Part shown: in pieces, positions 34,200-42,629 of the stretch
Numbering within the stretch: position 1 is the stretch's first letter
Layout: each line of letters begins with the position of its first letter
NCBI GenBank assembly: GCA_964344565.1
Contig: CAYFNT010000011.1
Span: 1-64,000 of the forward strand
Direction of reading: 5' to 3'
DNA length: 64,000 bases
DNA from: JACNKJ01 sp964344565
GTDB taxonomy: Bacteria; Krumholzibacteriota; Krumholzibacteriia; JACNKJ01
The notes under the pieces: generated by a model
Seen by the model: the letters and a program-made list of their open reading frames with translations, nothing else
What the model was told of the DNA's origin: nothing
The model's database searches: none
Position numbers and translations under genes: made by a program

Positions 34200-34745
34200 A
34201 TGAAGATCCGGAAGATCCTGCCCCTGCTCGCCATCGCCCTGTTGCTGGCCGGCTGCGGAGAGAAGTCCGACGAGACCGCCAAGACCGATGCGGCCGGTGA
34301 AGCCGAAGTGGCCGAAAGCCATGAAGGCGTGGACTGGTACGACTACGAGACCGGCATGGCCAAGGCCGCCGAAGAGGGCAAGTACGTGGTCATCGACTTC
34401 TGGACCACCTGGTGCCACTGGTGCAAGGTGCTCGACGAGAAGACCTACTCCCAGGAAATCGTGCAGCAGCGCCTGGCCGACAGCTTCATCGCCATCAAGG
34501 TCAACGCCGAGAGCAAGGATCCCCAGGGCGGCGAGACCGCCGCGCCCGGTACCCAGCTCGCCCGCATGTACGGCGTGAACAGCTATCCGACGACCTGGTT
34601 CGTGGATCCCGAAGGCAATCCCATCAGCCCGCTTCCGGGATTCGTGGAGGCGCCGCAGTTCGCACGGGTGCTCGACTACGTGTCCACCGGCGCCTACAAG
34701 ACCCAGAACTTCCAGGAGTACATGGCCGCCGGCGAAGAGGGTTAG
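34200..34745 (+). CDS. Thioredoxin-fold lipoprotein with WCHWC active site
   Basis: A 181-residue lipoprotein. MKIRKILPLLAIALLLAGC gives lipobox L-A-G-C with acylated Cys19, then an acidic linker. The thioredoxin-like domain (about 40-160) has V-V-I-D-F-W-T-T-W-C-H-W-C-K-V-L-D-E-K-T with a C-x-x-C pair and the cis-proline region S-Y-P-T-T-W-F, like the DsbD C-terminal or Thioredoxin_7 group. It should act in the periplasm, reducing or isomerising disulfides on exported proteins; the cysteine-rich secreted proteins in this window could be clients, which is inference. GGAG precedes the ATG. It is coupled to the next gene by a 2-bp gap. Confidence 0.88.
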   Translation: MKIRKILPLLAIALLLAGCGEKSDETAKTDAAGEAEVAESHEGVDWYDYETGMAKAAEEGKYVVIDFWTTWCHWCKVLDEKTYSQEIVQQRLADSFIAIKVNAESKDPQGGETAAPGTQLARMYGVNSYPTTWFVDPEGNPISPLPGFVEAPQFARVLDYVSTGAYKTQNFQEYMAAGEEG

Positions 34746-34747
34746 TC

Positions 34748-35167
34748 ATGCCGGCCAAAATCCCGCCCATCGACTACAACACCTACATCGGGGTGCCGCC
34801 CGAGCGCGTCTACGAAGCGCTCACCACCGGCGAGATCTGGGACGCCTGGTTCACCCAGGGCACGACCGTGGATCCGCGGTCGGGGGGGCAGATTCACTTC
34901 AAGTGGGTGAACTTCAAGGTGGACAAGTATACCACCGAGGCGGAATGCCCCGTGCTGGAGGCCGAGCCGCCCCAGCGCTTCGTCTTCCAGTGGAAGGCCG
35001 GCGATAGCATGACCACCATCGAGTTCGATCTGGAAGCCCGCGGCGAGGGGACGGTGCTGCGGGTGAAGGAGTCGGGGCACACGGACTCGGAGAAGGATCT
35101 CGCGGCGCTGGTGGAATGCGCCAGCGGCTGGGGCGAGGCCATCACCCTGCTCAAATTCTATCTGTAG
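34748..35167 (+). CDS. SRPBCC-family (AHSA1-like) protein
   Basis: A 139-residue START/Bet v 1-like protein. V-P-P-E-R-V-Y-E-A-L-T-T-G-E-I-W-D-A-W-F-T opens the fold, G-G-Q-I-H-F-K-W and F-V-F-Q-W-K-A-G form the sheet, and a C-terminal amphipathic helix G-W-G-E-A-I-T-L-L-K-F-Y-L closes it, as in AHSA1/YndB-type proteins that bind hydrophobic ligands. There is no signal peptide, so it is cytoplasmic although the gene directly follows a lipoprotein gene. The ligand is unknown. Confidence 0.85.
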   Translation: MPAKIPPIDYNTYIGVPPERVYEALTTGEIWDAWFTQGTTVDPRSGGQIHFKWVNFKVDKYTTEAECPVLEAEPPQRFVFQWKAGDSMTTIEFDLEARGEGTVLRVKESGHTDSEKDLAALVECASGWGEAITLLKFYL

Positions 35168-35237
35168 CACGGCGTGACCTTCGGGGAAGTACCGGAAGAG
35201 TAGCCGGTTGTAATCGTGCAAGGTCCCCCTCTCGACC

Positions 35238-35265
35238 TTGACATTGCAGAAAACACCCCTATATT
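35238..35265 (+). promoter_or_regulatory. Strong sigma-70-like promoter upstream of the AAA ATPase
   Basis: TTGACA at 35238-35243 and TATATT at 35260-35265 with a 16-base spacer, in an AT-rich patch unlike the surroundings. It leaves an untranslated leader of roughly 70 bases. Confidence 0.65.
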
Positions 35266-35343
35266 TTATGCAGAATCTGAAGGAAATACAGGCATAATAC
35301 ATGCATTGTCTGCTGAAATTCAGTGGCTATTGGAGGTCTCAGG

Positions 35344-37029
35344 TTGAAGAGGAAAGCGGAAGTCGAGTTAAAACAATGGTATTCATCAAGATACAGGAAG
35401 CCCATGATAGTTCGTGGTGCCCGACAAGTGGGCAAATCCACGCTTGTACGTCTCTTCGCGCAAAGCATGGGACTGCACCTATATGAAGTGGACCTGGAGC
35501 GATATCCGGCGCTACAGCCCGCATTCGCGAGCCGCGACCTGGCGAGAATCCTTCGAGAGATAGAGTTCCTGCTTGGTGAAGGCACCATAGAAGGCGAGAA
35601 GACGGTGCTCTTTCTGGATGAGATCCAGGCAATACCGGAGGCTATTCCGGTGCTGCGCGATTTCTATGAAGAGAGGCCAGACCTTTCAGTCCTTGCCGCG
35701 GGCTCTCTACTGGAGTTTGCCCTTCAAGATGCGAACTTCTCGATGCCGGTCGGGCGTGTCGACTACCTGTATCTGGAGCCCATGTCATTTGAGGAATTTC
35801 TTGAAGCATGCGGTAACGGCGATCTTCTCAAGCTCGTGCAGGGATACAGCCTGTCTGACACCTTTCCCGAGACCGCCCACTCCCGTCTACTCAATTGCCT
35901 AAGAGACTACGTACTGGTCGGAGGCATGCCGGAGGCAGTTCTTCGATTCGTTGAAACACGAGACTATTCCGAGGCGCGCAACGCACACCGGTCAATTCTT
36001 CAAACCTACCGGGACGATTTCTCCAAGTACGCCACGAAAGCGGAACTTCGAAGGATCCAGAAGATCTTCGACTATGTGCCGAGGGGTATCGGTGAGAAAC
36101 TGAAGTATGTTCGTGTGGATGGCGATGAACAGGCGAGGGATTTACGCCGGGCGATCGAACTGCTAACTTTGGCCCGTGTCATTCGAATTGTATATCACAG
36201 TGACGGAACCGGTGTCCCCCTCGGTGCGACGATCAACGAGAAGATTTACAAGCCATACTTCCTCGATATCGGGCTGGTGAACACGGCCTGCGGCCTGAAC
36301 TGGATCTCCGATGATGAGATTCGTTCCGTTCGTTTCGTCAATGAAGGGATGCTCGCCGAGCAGTTTGCTGCTCAGCACCTTCCCGCAATTCAAGGAACCA
36401 GTCAGTCAGAAGTACTTTCCTACTGGCTGCGAGAGGGGCGAAGTGGAAATGCAGAGGTGGACTTCCTGATGCAGCAAGGAGGCGAGGTCGTTCCAGTCGA
36501 GATAAAAGCTGGGCTGGCAGGATCTCTGAAATCCTTGCACCTATTCATGAAGTCCAGAAATAAGAGCGTTGCGATCCGATTGAGCCAGCACCTGCCACGT
36601 TCCAGTTTTGTGCAGGTGAGTGGGCAGTCTGGAAACGAGAAAGAGAGGCACAGCTTTCGTCTATTATCCTTGCCACTCTATCTGGTCGAGCAATTGCCGC
36701 GGCTTCTGGCGAATATCGAGGAAGCTGTTCATGGAGGTTGGATGAAGAGGGAGTTCGCAATCGAGGAAGTAGCCAAGGGAGCGGTAGGGATTCTCCAGGA
36801 CAAGTACATCAAATTGTTCATGAATGCCGGTTCGCCGAAGAATGCGGCGCTTTTCGCGAGCTCTGATCTTGCTGAGGGCGGCGATTCTACTGTTTACTTC
36901 TCGCCAGATGCCACAGCAATCGCGAGTGAGCTAGTGACCGAGTATGGGATGGAAGCTACTATCCCGCCATCGGGAGAAGTGGTCTTGCTTGTGGGGTGGG
37001 GGGCCGATTCAGAGTTGGATTTCGGCTAG
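35344..37029 (+). CDS. AAA-type ATPase with DUF4143 domain (AAA_14 family), C-terminal extension
   Basis: A 561-residue protein. The TTG start at 35344 is chosen because GGAGG lies seven bases upstream and the product begins KRKAEVELKQWYSS, as family members do; a GTG 21 bases earlier overlaps that site. Walker A is R-G-A-R-Q-V-G-K-S-T, Walker B is V-L-F-L-D-E-I-Q, and DUF4143 covers about 190-400, with R-x-G-x-A-E-V-D-F-L near 380 resembling its nuclease-like core. About 95 extra residues follow the usual end. Codon use and base composition are clearly more AT-rich than neighbours, and the gene has its own promoter. Family members are common mobile accessory ATPases of unknown role. Confidence 0.88.
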   Translation: MKRKAEVELKQWYSSRYRKPMIVRGARQVGKSTLVRLFAQSMGLHLYEVDLERYPALQPAFASRDLARILREIEFLLGEGTIEGEKTVLFLDEIQAIPEAIPVLRDFYEERPDLSVLAAGSLLEFALQDANFSMPVGRVDYLYLEPMSFEEFLEACGNGDLLKLVQGYSLSDTFPETAHSRLLNCLRDYVLVGGMPEAVLRFVETRDYSEARNAHRSILQTYRDDFSKYATKAELRRIQKIFDYVPRGIGEKLKYVRVDGDEQARDLRRAIELLTLARVIRIVYHSDGTGVPLGATINEKIYKPYFLDIGLVNTACGLNWISDDEIRSVRFVNEGMLAEQFAAQHLPAIQGTSQSEVLSYWLREGRSGNAEVDFLMQQGGEVVPVEIKAGLAGSLKSLHLFMKSRNKSVAIRLSQHLPRSSFVQVSGQSGNEKERHSFRLLSLPLYLVEQLPRLLANIEEAVHGGWMKREFAIEEVAKGAVGILQDKYIKLFMNAGSPKNAALFASSDLAEGGDSTVYFSPDATAIASELVTEYGMEATIPPSGEVVLLVGWGADSELDFG

Positions 37030-37403
37030 CCCGGCCAGCGCTCGTCCTCGAAGCGCTGGATTTCCACGAGATAGCCGCTCGGATCCCGCAGGAAGCAGTG
37101 ATAGATCTTGTATTCGGGATTGTAGGCCGGATCCTTCTCGAAGGGCACGCCCGCCTCGCGCAGCCGCGCGGCCCAGCCATCCACATCATCGGTGACGAGG
37201 GTCAGAATCACGCCCGCAGGCGCTTCGGCGTTCTCGCGGTGGCAGAATCCGAGGAAGCCGCCGCCGGCCACCCGCCAGATGCGGCAGCCCCCCTGATCGA
37301 GGACCAGGGGGAGCTGGAGCAACTCTTCGTAGAAATGCCAGGTCTCGGCCGGCTTCTTCGTGTAGCCGAAGGTGAGAGCCGCGTCGAAGGGGGCGGGGCT
37401 CAC
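37026..37403 (-). CDS. VOC-superfamily protein
   Basis: A 125-residue glyoxalase-fold protein: A-A-L-T-F-G-Y-T-K-K-P-A-E-T-W-H-F-Y at the start, V-T-D-D-V-D-G-W-A-A-R-L-R-E-A-G-V in the middle and C-F-L-R-D-P-S-G-Y-L-V-E-I-Q-R-F at the end. A metal-ligand pattern (His, Glu) is present but incomplete by eye. It is the last gene of the buk/ptb-iorA-iorB operon, starting four bases inside iorB. The stop interlocks with the convergent ATPase stop in CTAG. Substrate unknown. Confidence 0.85.
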   Translation of the reverse strand: MSPAPFDAALTFGYTKKPAETWHFYEELLQLPLVLDQGGCRIWRVAGGGFLGFCHRENAEAPAGVILTLVTDDVDGWAARLREAGVPFEKDPAYNPEYKIYHCFLRDPSGYLVEIQRFEDERWPG

Positions 37404-37999
37404 GAAGCCGCCATGGCCGCCGTGGCGAGTTCGGCGCCTTTCGCGAAGGCGGCGAGGTTGCCGTCCTCGGTGCCCTTAGGCACGCGGGCGCGGATGACCT
37501 TCTCCCAGATGGCCTCGTCGAAATCGAGCTGCGCCGACAGCGCGCCCAGCAAGAGCACGCTCACCATCTTCTCGTTGCCGAGTTTGCGGCACTCGTCCAG
37601 GGCGTCGATTTCGATAACCCGCTCCACGCGATCCCGCAGATCGCCCACGGGATCTTCCGGATAGGCGAACTTCTTGCCCGAGGCGATGGGCGGAATGATG
37701 GACTGGCGATTCACGATGGCCACCCCGCCGGGGGCGATCAGATGGCCCGCGCGAAGGGCCTCGGCTCTCTCGAAGGCCAGGAGTACGTCGGCCTCTCCTT
37801 CGGGCACCATGGGGCTCCAGACCTTCTCGCCGAAACGCACGTGGCTCGAAACCGTGCCGCCGCGCTGGCTCATACCGTGAACTTCGCTCTGCTTGGTATC
37901 GTACCCGGCCTCCATGGCGGCCTGGGCCAGAATGGCGCTGGCCAGAATGACTCCCTGTCCGCCGACTCCGACGATCAGCAGGTTGGTGTTCTCGCTCAC
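37400..37999 (-). CDS. iorB: Indolepyruvate:ferredoxin oxidoreductase beta subunit
   Basis: A 199-residue subunit of the pyruvate-ferredoxin oxidoreductase gamma-domain family. V-G-V-G-G-Q-G-V-I-L-A-S-A-I-L opens the protein, followed by S-E-V-H-G-M-S-Q-R-G-G-T-V-S-S-H-V-R, the diagnostic IorB motif. The start is GTG 37999, overlapping the iorA stop (GTGA) with GGAGG inside the end of iorA. With IorA it oxidatively decarboxylates aryl-pyruvates to aryl-acetyl-CoA, reducing ferredoxin. The overlap implies a fixed 1:1 ratio. Confidence 0.92.
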   Translation of the reverse strand: MSENTNLLIVGVGGQGVILASAILAQAAMEAGYDTKQSEVHGMSQRGGTVSSHVRFGEKVWSPMVPEGEADVLLAFERAEALRAGHLIAPGGVAIVNRQSIIPPIASGKKFAYPEDPVGDLRDRVERVIEIDALDECRKLGNEKMVSVLLLGALSAQLDFDEAIWEKVIRARVPKGTEDGNLAAFAKGAELATAAMAAS

Positions 38000-39801
38000 G
38001 ACGTCACCTCCTCGTTCACGAGCATGATCGCATGATCGTCGCAGGTCTGGGGGCAGAGCCCGCAGCCGGTACAGGTTTCCGTGTCGATGACCGCCCGCTG
38101 GCGTCCTTCCGCAGTGAGGGTGCCGGTCAGTGAGATCGAGGGACATCCGGTCTGCAGGCAGAGGCGGCAGCCCGTGCAGGCGTCCTCGATGATGTGATAG
38201 GGGGTCTCCTTGATCTTGTAGGGCATGAGCGCGCAGGGCGCTTCGGCCAGGATCACGCTGACGCCCTCGTACTCCTGGGCCGCCTGGAGCGCGGCCTTCA
38301 CATCCTCCAGGTCGTGGTTCATCACGTTCTCCACGTGCTCCACTCCGAGGGCCTTCACCAGGTTTTCCAGGTCGATGTCGAAGGCTTCCTCGCCCATGAG
38401 CGTATGACCGGTGGAGGGATGCTCCTGCCCGCCGGTCATGGCGGTCACGCGATTGTCGAGAATCACCACCGTGATGTTCGCCTTGTTGTAGACCGCGTCC
38501 AGCACGCCGGTCATGCCGCTGTGCAGGAAGGTGGAATCGCCGATGGTGGCGAAGATGGGCTTCTTGCCGTCCGATACCTTGCTCGCGCCGATGGCGTTGC
38601 TGATGGATGCGCCCATGTCCAGGCAGGTGTCCATGGCCGACAGGGGCGGCAATGCTCCAAGGGTGTAACAGCCGATGTCGCCGAAGACGTTCCCCCGCTG
38701 CTTCTTCAGCTCGAAGAAGACTCCGCGGTGGGGGCATCCGGGGCAGAGCACCGGCGGTCGCGGAAGAACTTCTGCGCCCTCGGCGATTTCCGTCGAGGAA
38801 TCCAGATGTCCTTCACGAACGAGACCCGCGCCCAGGCGACCGGGAGTGAGCTCTCCGAGCAGGCCCGTCACGTTCTTGCCCTCGCAGTCGATTCCCGCCG
38901 CCCTGAGCTGCTCCTCGAAGAATGGATCGAGCTCCTCGATGACCAGCAGCCGATCGACCTGGCGCGCGAACTCGCGAATCTTTTTCAGCGGCAGGGGATA
39001 GCTCATGCCCAGCTTCAGGAAACTCGCATCGGACAGTTTCTCGCGGGCCTGCACATAGGCGGCCCCGGCGCTGATCACGCCGAGCTTCCTGTCGCCCCAC
39101 TCGATGCGGTTCAGCTCGGTGGTCTCGGCGAAGGCCCGCAGCTTCTCGAGGCGCTCCTCGACGTAGGCGTGGCGCGGACGGGCATGCCCCGGCACCATGA
39201 CGTACTTGAGCGGATCCTTCTTGAAGCCCGGCACCTCGCGCTTCTGGATCTCGCCCGCCTCCACGATGCCCTTGCTGTGGCTGATGCGCGTGGTCATGCG
39301 GTAGAGCACCGGCACGTCGAACTCCTCGCTGATCTCCATGCCTTCGGCGAGGTAGTCCTTGGCTTCCTGACTATCGCTGGGCTCGAGCATGGGCAGCTTG
39401 GCGAAGCGAGCGAAGTGGCGATTGTCCTGCTCGTTCTGGCTGCTGTGCAGCTCGGGATCGTCGGCGGTCACGACCACGAGCCCGCCCGAAACGCCGGTGT
39501 AGGCGAGGGTCATGAGCGGGTCGGCGGCCACGTTCAGGCCCACGTGCTTCTGGGTGCTGATGGCCCGGGCGCCGCTGAATGCCGCGCCGGCGGCCACTTC
39601 GAGGCCCACCTTTTCGTTGGGCGACCACTGCACGTACATCTCGGGCACCATCTTGGCGATGGTCTCGAGAATCTCCGTGGAGGGCGTGCCGGGATACCCC
39701 GCGCCCAGGTGCACGCCGGCCTCCCGGCATCCCAGGGCGACGGCCTCGTTGCCCGACAGCAGATATCGCAGCTTCTCTTCCGGCTTGCGCGACGCTTCCA
39801 T
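37996..39801 (-). CDS. iorA: Indolepyruvate:ferredoxin oxidoreductase alpha subunit
   Basis: A 601-residue catalytic subunit. The N-terminal pyrimidine-binding domain shows G-Y-P-G-T-P-S-T-E-I-L. The thiamine-diphosphate domain has G-D-I-G-C-Y-T-L-G and G-D-S-T-F-L-H-S-G near 380-430, and two 4Fe-4S ferredoxin motifs lie at the C-terminus (C-T-G-C-R-L-C-L-Q-T-G-C-P and C-T-G-C-G-L-C-P-Q-T-C). The complex takes indolepyruvate, phenylpyruvate or p-hydroxyphenylpyruvate from transaminated amino acids. GAGGAG precedes the ATG, eight bases after the fused Buk-Ptb gene, so the acyl-CoA it makes can be fed straight to that enzyme. Confidence 0.95.
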   Translation of the reverse strand: MEASRKPEEKLRYLLSGNEAVALGCREAGVHLGAGYPGTPSTEILETIAKMVPEMYVQWSPNEKVGLEVAAGAAFSGARAISTQKHVGLNVAADPLMTLAYTGVSGGLVVVTADDPELHSSQNEQDNRHFARFAKLPMLEPSDSQEAKDYLAEGMEISEEFDVPVLYRMTTRISHSKGIVEAGEIQKREVPGFKKDPLKYVMVPGHARPRHAYVEERLEKLRAFAETTELNRIEWGDRKLGVISAGAAYVQAREKLSDASFLKLGMSYPLPLKKIREFARQVDRLLVIEELDPFFEEQLRAAGIDCEGKNVTGLLGELTPGRLGAGLVREGHLDSSTEIAEGAEVLPRPPVLCPGCPHRGVFFELKKQRGNVFGDIGCYTLGALPPLSAMDTCLDMGASISNAIGASKVSDGKKPIFATIGDSTFLHSGMTGVLDAVYNKANITVVILDNRVTAMTGGQEHPSTGHTLMGEEAFDIDLENLVKALGVEHVENVMNHDLEDVKAALQAAQEYEGVSVILAEAPCALMPYKIKETPYHIIEDACTGCRLCLQTGCPSISLTGTLTAEGRQRAVIDTETCTGCGLCPQTCDDHAIMLVNEEVTS

Positions 39802-39809
39802 CTCTCTCC

Positions 39810-41819
39810 TCAGGAATTCGCTTCGATGCGGCTTTGGTAGTAGGCGCCCAGCGCCAGGCTGAACAGGCGTGTTTCGGGACTGTCGCTGCGCGAGAGCAGC
39901 ACGATGGGGACCCTGGCGCCCAGCACCAGCCCGGCCACCTTGGCCTGGCGCAACTGCAGGAGCGCCTTCACCACGAAGTTGGTGGTGCTGATGTTCGGAC
40001 CCAGGAAAATGTCGGTCTCGCCGGCGAGGCGGCTCTCGAGACCCTTGATGTCGGCGGCCTCGTGACTCAGGGCGACATCGAGGGCTACCGGTCCTTCCAT
40101 GAAGGCCTCGCCGAGGGCGCCTTCGTTCACCCAGTTCGCCAGCTCACGCATCTCCACGGTCTCGGGGATATCCGGATTCACTTCCTCGGTGAGGGCGAGG
40201 CCCGCGATGCGGGGCTCCTGGATCTCGAGCTGCCGCGCCAGATCCACGGCGTTGGCCAGGATGCTCTTCCGCGTGTCGAGATCCTGCACCAGATTGATGC
40301 CCCCGTCGGTGTGCAGCATGAAGCGCGGATAGCTGGGGCTCTCGGTGACCGCGACGTGGCTGAGCACGCGCCCGGCGCGGAGCCCTTGCTCCTTGTCCAG
40401 AGCGGCGCGCAACAGCACGGCGGTGGGCACGCTGCCCTTCATGAGCAGTTCGGCCCGACCCTCGCGCACCTCGTCCACCGCCGCGGCGGCCAGCGCCTCG
40501 TCGTCGCCGTCCACATGGACCAGCGTGCAATGTTCGAGGGGAAGCACGTGCTCGATGCAGAGTTTGCGGATGACCTTCTGCGGTCCCACGAGCACGGGCT
40601 CCACGAGCTTGCGACGCACCGCCTCGCGCAGGGCCTCGATGACGCTGGCCTTGGCGGCTCCCGCCACGGCGACCCGTCGGCTGGGATCATGCTCGACCCG
40701 GTGGAGCAAGTCTTCGAAACGTCGAACGGCGAAGCCGGGCTTTTCCGGGCTGGGGGCGTCCCAATAGGTCTTGGCCTTTTCGTGCCCCTCGAGTACGCGA
40801 ATCGCACCCTGGGCCAGAGCCTCCATCTCGCGCTCGCCGGGGTAGTGGAAGACCTGCCCGAGGTAGTCGATGTAGGGGCGCAGCTCCTGCAGCAGGAAAT
40901 CGCTGCGGCTCATGCCGCCGGTGAGGATGACACCGTCCACGCGTCCCTTGAGCGCGGCGGCCACGGCGCCCATCTCCTTGGCGATCTGGTAGACCATGGC
41001 GCGGAAGGCGAAAGCCGACTTCTCGTCGCCCGCCTCGGCCCGGCGTTCGATTTCCTTGAGGTCGGCGGTGCCGAGGTAGCTCATGAGCCCGGCCTCGCTG
41101 GACAGGTACTTCTCGAGCTGCCGGCGTTCGGCGCCGGGCGCGAAGGCGAGGTCGAGGAGTCCGCGAATCGGCAGGGCGCCCGCGCGGTTCGCGCTGAATG
41201 GCCCCATGCCCAGCAGGGCGTCGTTCACGTCCACGATGCGCCCGCCCTTCATGGCGGCCACGCTGATGCCGCCGCCCAGATGCGCGGCGACGAATCGCGA
41301 CTGTTCGAGGGGTTTGCCCACTCGCGCGGCCGCGAGGCGCGTGACGGCCTTGAGGCTGAGGGCATGGCTCCGGCCGCTGCGCTCGATGCCCTTCACGCCG
41401 CTCACGCGGGCGAGCGGATCGAGCTCGTCCACGGTGACCGGGTCCACCACGAATGCGGGAATGCCTCGGGCATCGGCCGCGCCTCTCGCCAGGAGTCCGC
41501 CCAGCAGGCTGGCGTGCTCGCCGTATTTGGCCGAGCGTAGATCTTCGAGCAGGCCGTCGTCGGCCTCGTAGGTGCCGCCTTCCAGGGGCTTGAGGGGGCC
41601 GCCCCGTCCCACCACGGCGTCGAGTTCGGGATCGCCCGCCCGCGCGAGGAAGTCCTTGAGAGCCTGTTCCCGCAGAGGCAATTGTTCGGCGATATTCGAG
41701 AAGAGGGCCAGCTCCTCGGCCTCGTGTTCGAGGTTCTCTTCGAGCTGCGGCCCCTCTTCGTTGAAGAGCGCGATCTTGGTGCTCGTGGAGCCGGGATTGA
41801 TGACCAGGACGGTCGGCAC
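39810..41819 (-). CDS. Fused butyrate kinase - phosphate butyryltransferase
   Basis: A 669-residue fusion starting at GTG (GGAGG nine bases upstream). Residues 1 to about 360 are butyrate kinase: V-I-N-P-G-S-T-S-T-K-I-A-L-F, A-H-L-G-G-G-I-S-V-A and V-I-L-T-G-G-M-S-R. Residues about 370-669 are phosphate butyryl/acetyltransferase-like: V-A-V-A-G-A-A-K-A-S-V-I-E-A-L, G-S-V-P-T-A-V-L-L-R, H-T-D-G-G-I-N and G-L-V-L-G-A-R-V-P-I-V-L-L-S-R. Together these turn acyl-CoA plus phosphate and ADP into acid, CoA and ATP. The two are normally separate ptb-buk genes in clostridia. Here they lead the iorAB operon, which suggests branched or aryl acyl-CoA as substrate; that is inference. Confidence 0.88.
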   Translation of the reverse strand: MPTVLVINPGSTSTKIALFNEEGPQLEENLEHEAEELALFSNIAEQLPLREQALKDFLARAGDPELDAVVGRGGPLKPLEGGTYEADDGLLEDLRSAKYGEHASLLGGLLARGAADARGIPAFVVDPVTVDELDPLARVSGVKGIERSGRSHALSLKAVTRLAAARVGKPLEQSRFVAAHLGGGISVAAMKGGRIVDVNDALLGMGPFSANRAGALPIRGLLDLAFAPGAERRQLEKYLSSEAGLMSYLGTADLKEIERRAEAGDEKSAFAFRAMVYQIAKEMGAVAAALKGRVDGVILTGGMSRSDFLLQELRPYIDYLGQVFHYPGEREMEALAQGAIRVLEGHEKAKTYWDAPSPEKPGFAVRRFEDLLHRVEHDPSRRVAVAGAAKASVIEALREAVRRKLVEPVLVGPQKVIRKLCIEHVLPLEHCTLVHVDGDDEALAAAAVDEVREGRAELLMKGSVPTAVLLRAALDKEQGLRAGRVLSHVAVTESPSYPRFMLHTDGGINLVQDLDTRKSILANAVDLARQLEIQEPRIAGLALTEEVNPDIPETVEMRELANWVNEGALGEAFMEGPVALDVALSHEAADIKGLESRLAGETDIFLGPNISTTNFVVKALLQLRQAKVAGLVLGARVPIVLLSRSDSPETRLFSLALGAYYQSRIEANS

Positions 41820-41917
41820 GGGAAGCCTCCATTGGGGAGCAGGACCTCTTGAATATCAACAAGTAACCCCTTCCGGGGCCGGTCGTCAATGGACGGCGGG
41901 CATCCTGACCACAGGGC

Positions 41918-42415
41918 CTAAACGAAATCGGCAGCGAGACGACGTAGCCGCTTGAGACACTCGTGCAGGCGCACCCTGAGGGTACCCTCGCTGGGGCCAT
42001 CCATTTCCCGGGCGATGTCGCGATAGGAGCGCCGCTCATAGAAGCGTTGCCGGATCAACCTGCGGCATGAGCCTCCGAGGTCGAGCAGGGCCCGGCGGAT
42101 GCGCTCGCCGGTCTCCTTGCGCGACAGCCGCTCCAGGGGATCGTCATCGGCTTCGGGCCAGTCGTCGTGCAGCGGCAGGACGACCCGGCGCCGGCGGATC
42201 CAGTCGATGCAACGGGCCAGGGCGATCTTGCGCACGAAGCCGCGGAAGCTGCGGTTGAGCTGGAAGCCCTCCCTAGCGCTGGCGACCAGCAGACTGGTGA
42301 GGGTGTCCTGGATCAGGTCGTCTCGCTCTCCTGGAGGGATGGACAGGCGGGCGCTGCGCACGGTGATGGCGATCCAGGCCTCGACGGTGTCGCAGGCTTT
42401 CGACTCGCCGCGCAT
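41918..42415 (-). CDS. RNA polymerase ECF-type sigma factor
   Basis: A 165-residue minimum product. The sigma2 region is D-D-L-I-Q-D-T-L-T-S-L-L and F-R-G-F-V-R-K-I-A-L-A-R-C-I-D-W-I-R-R-R-R. The sigma4 region is C-R-R-L-I-R-Q-R-F-Y-E-R-R-S-Y-R-D-I-A-R-E-M and G-T-L-R-V-R-L-H-E-C-L-K-R-L. The ATG at 42415 has no ribosome site. A CTG at 42472 is preceded by AAGGAAGG and would add 19 residues matching the usual N-terminal helix, so the true start may be CTG. It is divergent from a membrane anti-sigma factor, its likely partner, and lies 98 bp upstream of and co-directional with the buk-ptb operon. Confidence 0.85.
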   Translation of the reverse strand: MRGESKACDTVEAWIAITVRSARLSIPPGERDDLIQDTLTSLLVASAREGFQLNRSFRGFVRKIALARCIDWIRRRRVVLPLHDDWPEADDDPLERLSRKETGERIRRALLDLGGSCRRLIRQRFYERRSYRDIAREMDGPSEGTLRVRLHECLKRLRRLAADFV

Positions 42416-42629
42416 GAAGGCGGCGAGGAGGCGGCGTTCCTCGTCGTGGTCGATTGCCTGGCGTTCGGACAGGGCAGCCTTCCTTCGAGTTATGAGGACG
42501 GCACGGATCGCGAGCCATTAGCCTATGGCCAAGGCTGCGGCAGGTCAACGAAGAAAGGTCATTTCGTCTTTACCCTTGAGAGAGTGGCGGACTTGCCCTA
42601 GGCTTGCTCCACCTTAGCAGCGAGGCGGG

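Noticed and set aside
35168..35302. Minus-strand frame upstream of the AAA ATPase reading into the SRPBCC gene
   Set aside because: It is antisense to the SRPBCC gene, which has clear family motifs, and lacks a ribosome site.
39579..41540. 653-codon plus-strand frame antisense to buk-ptb, and similar ones antisense to iorA, addA and addB
   Set aside because: Stop-poor antisense frames are expected at this G+C; the opposite strand has strong family motifs in each case.
41820..41917. A promoter between the sigma factor and buk-ptb genes
   Set aside because: TTGACG and TTACTT boxes 17 bp apart exist on the minus strand, but the -10 match is poor and the genes may be co-transcribed, so no feature is claimed.
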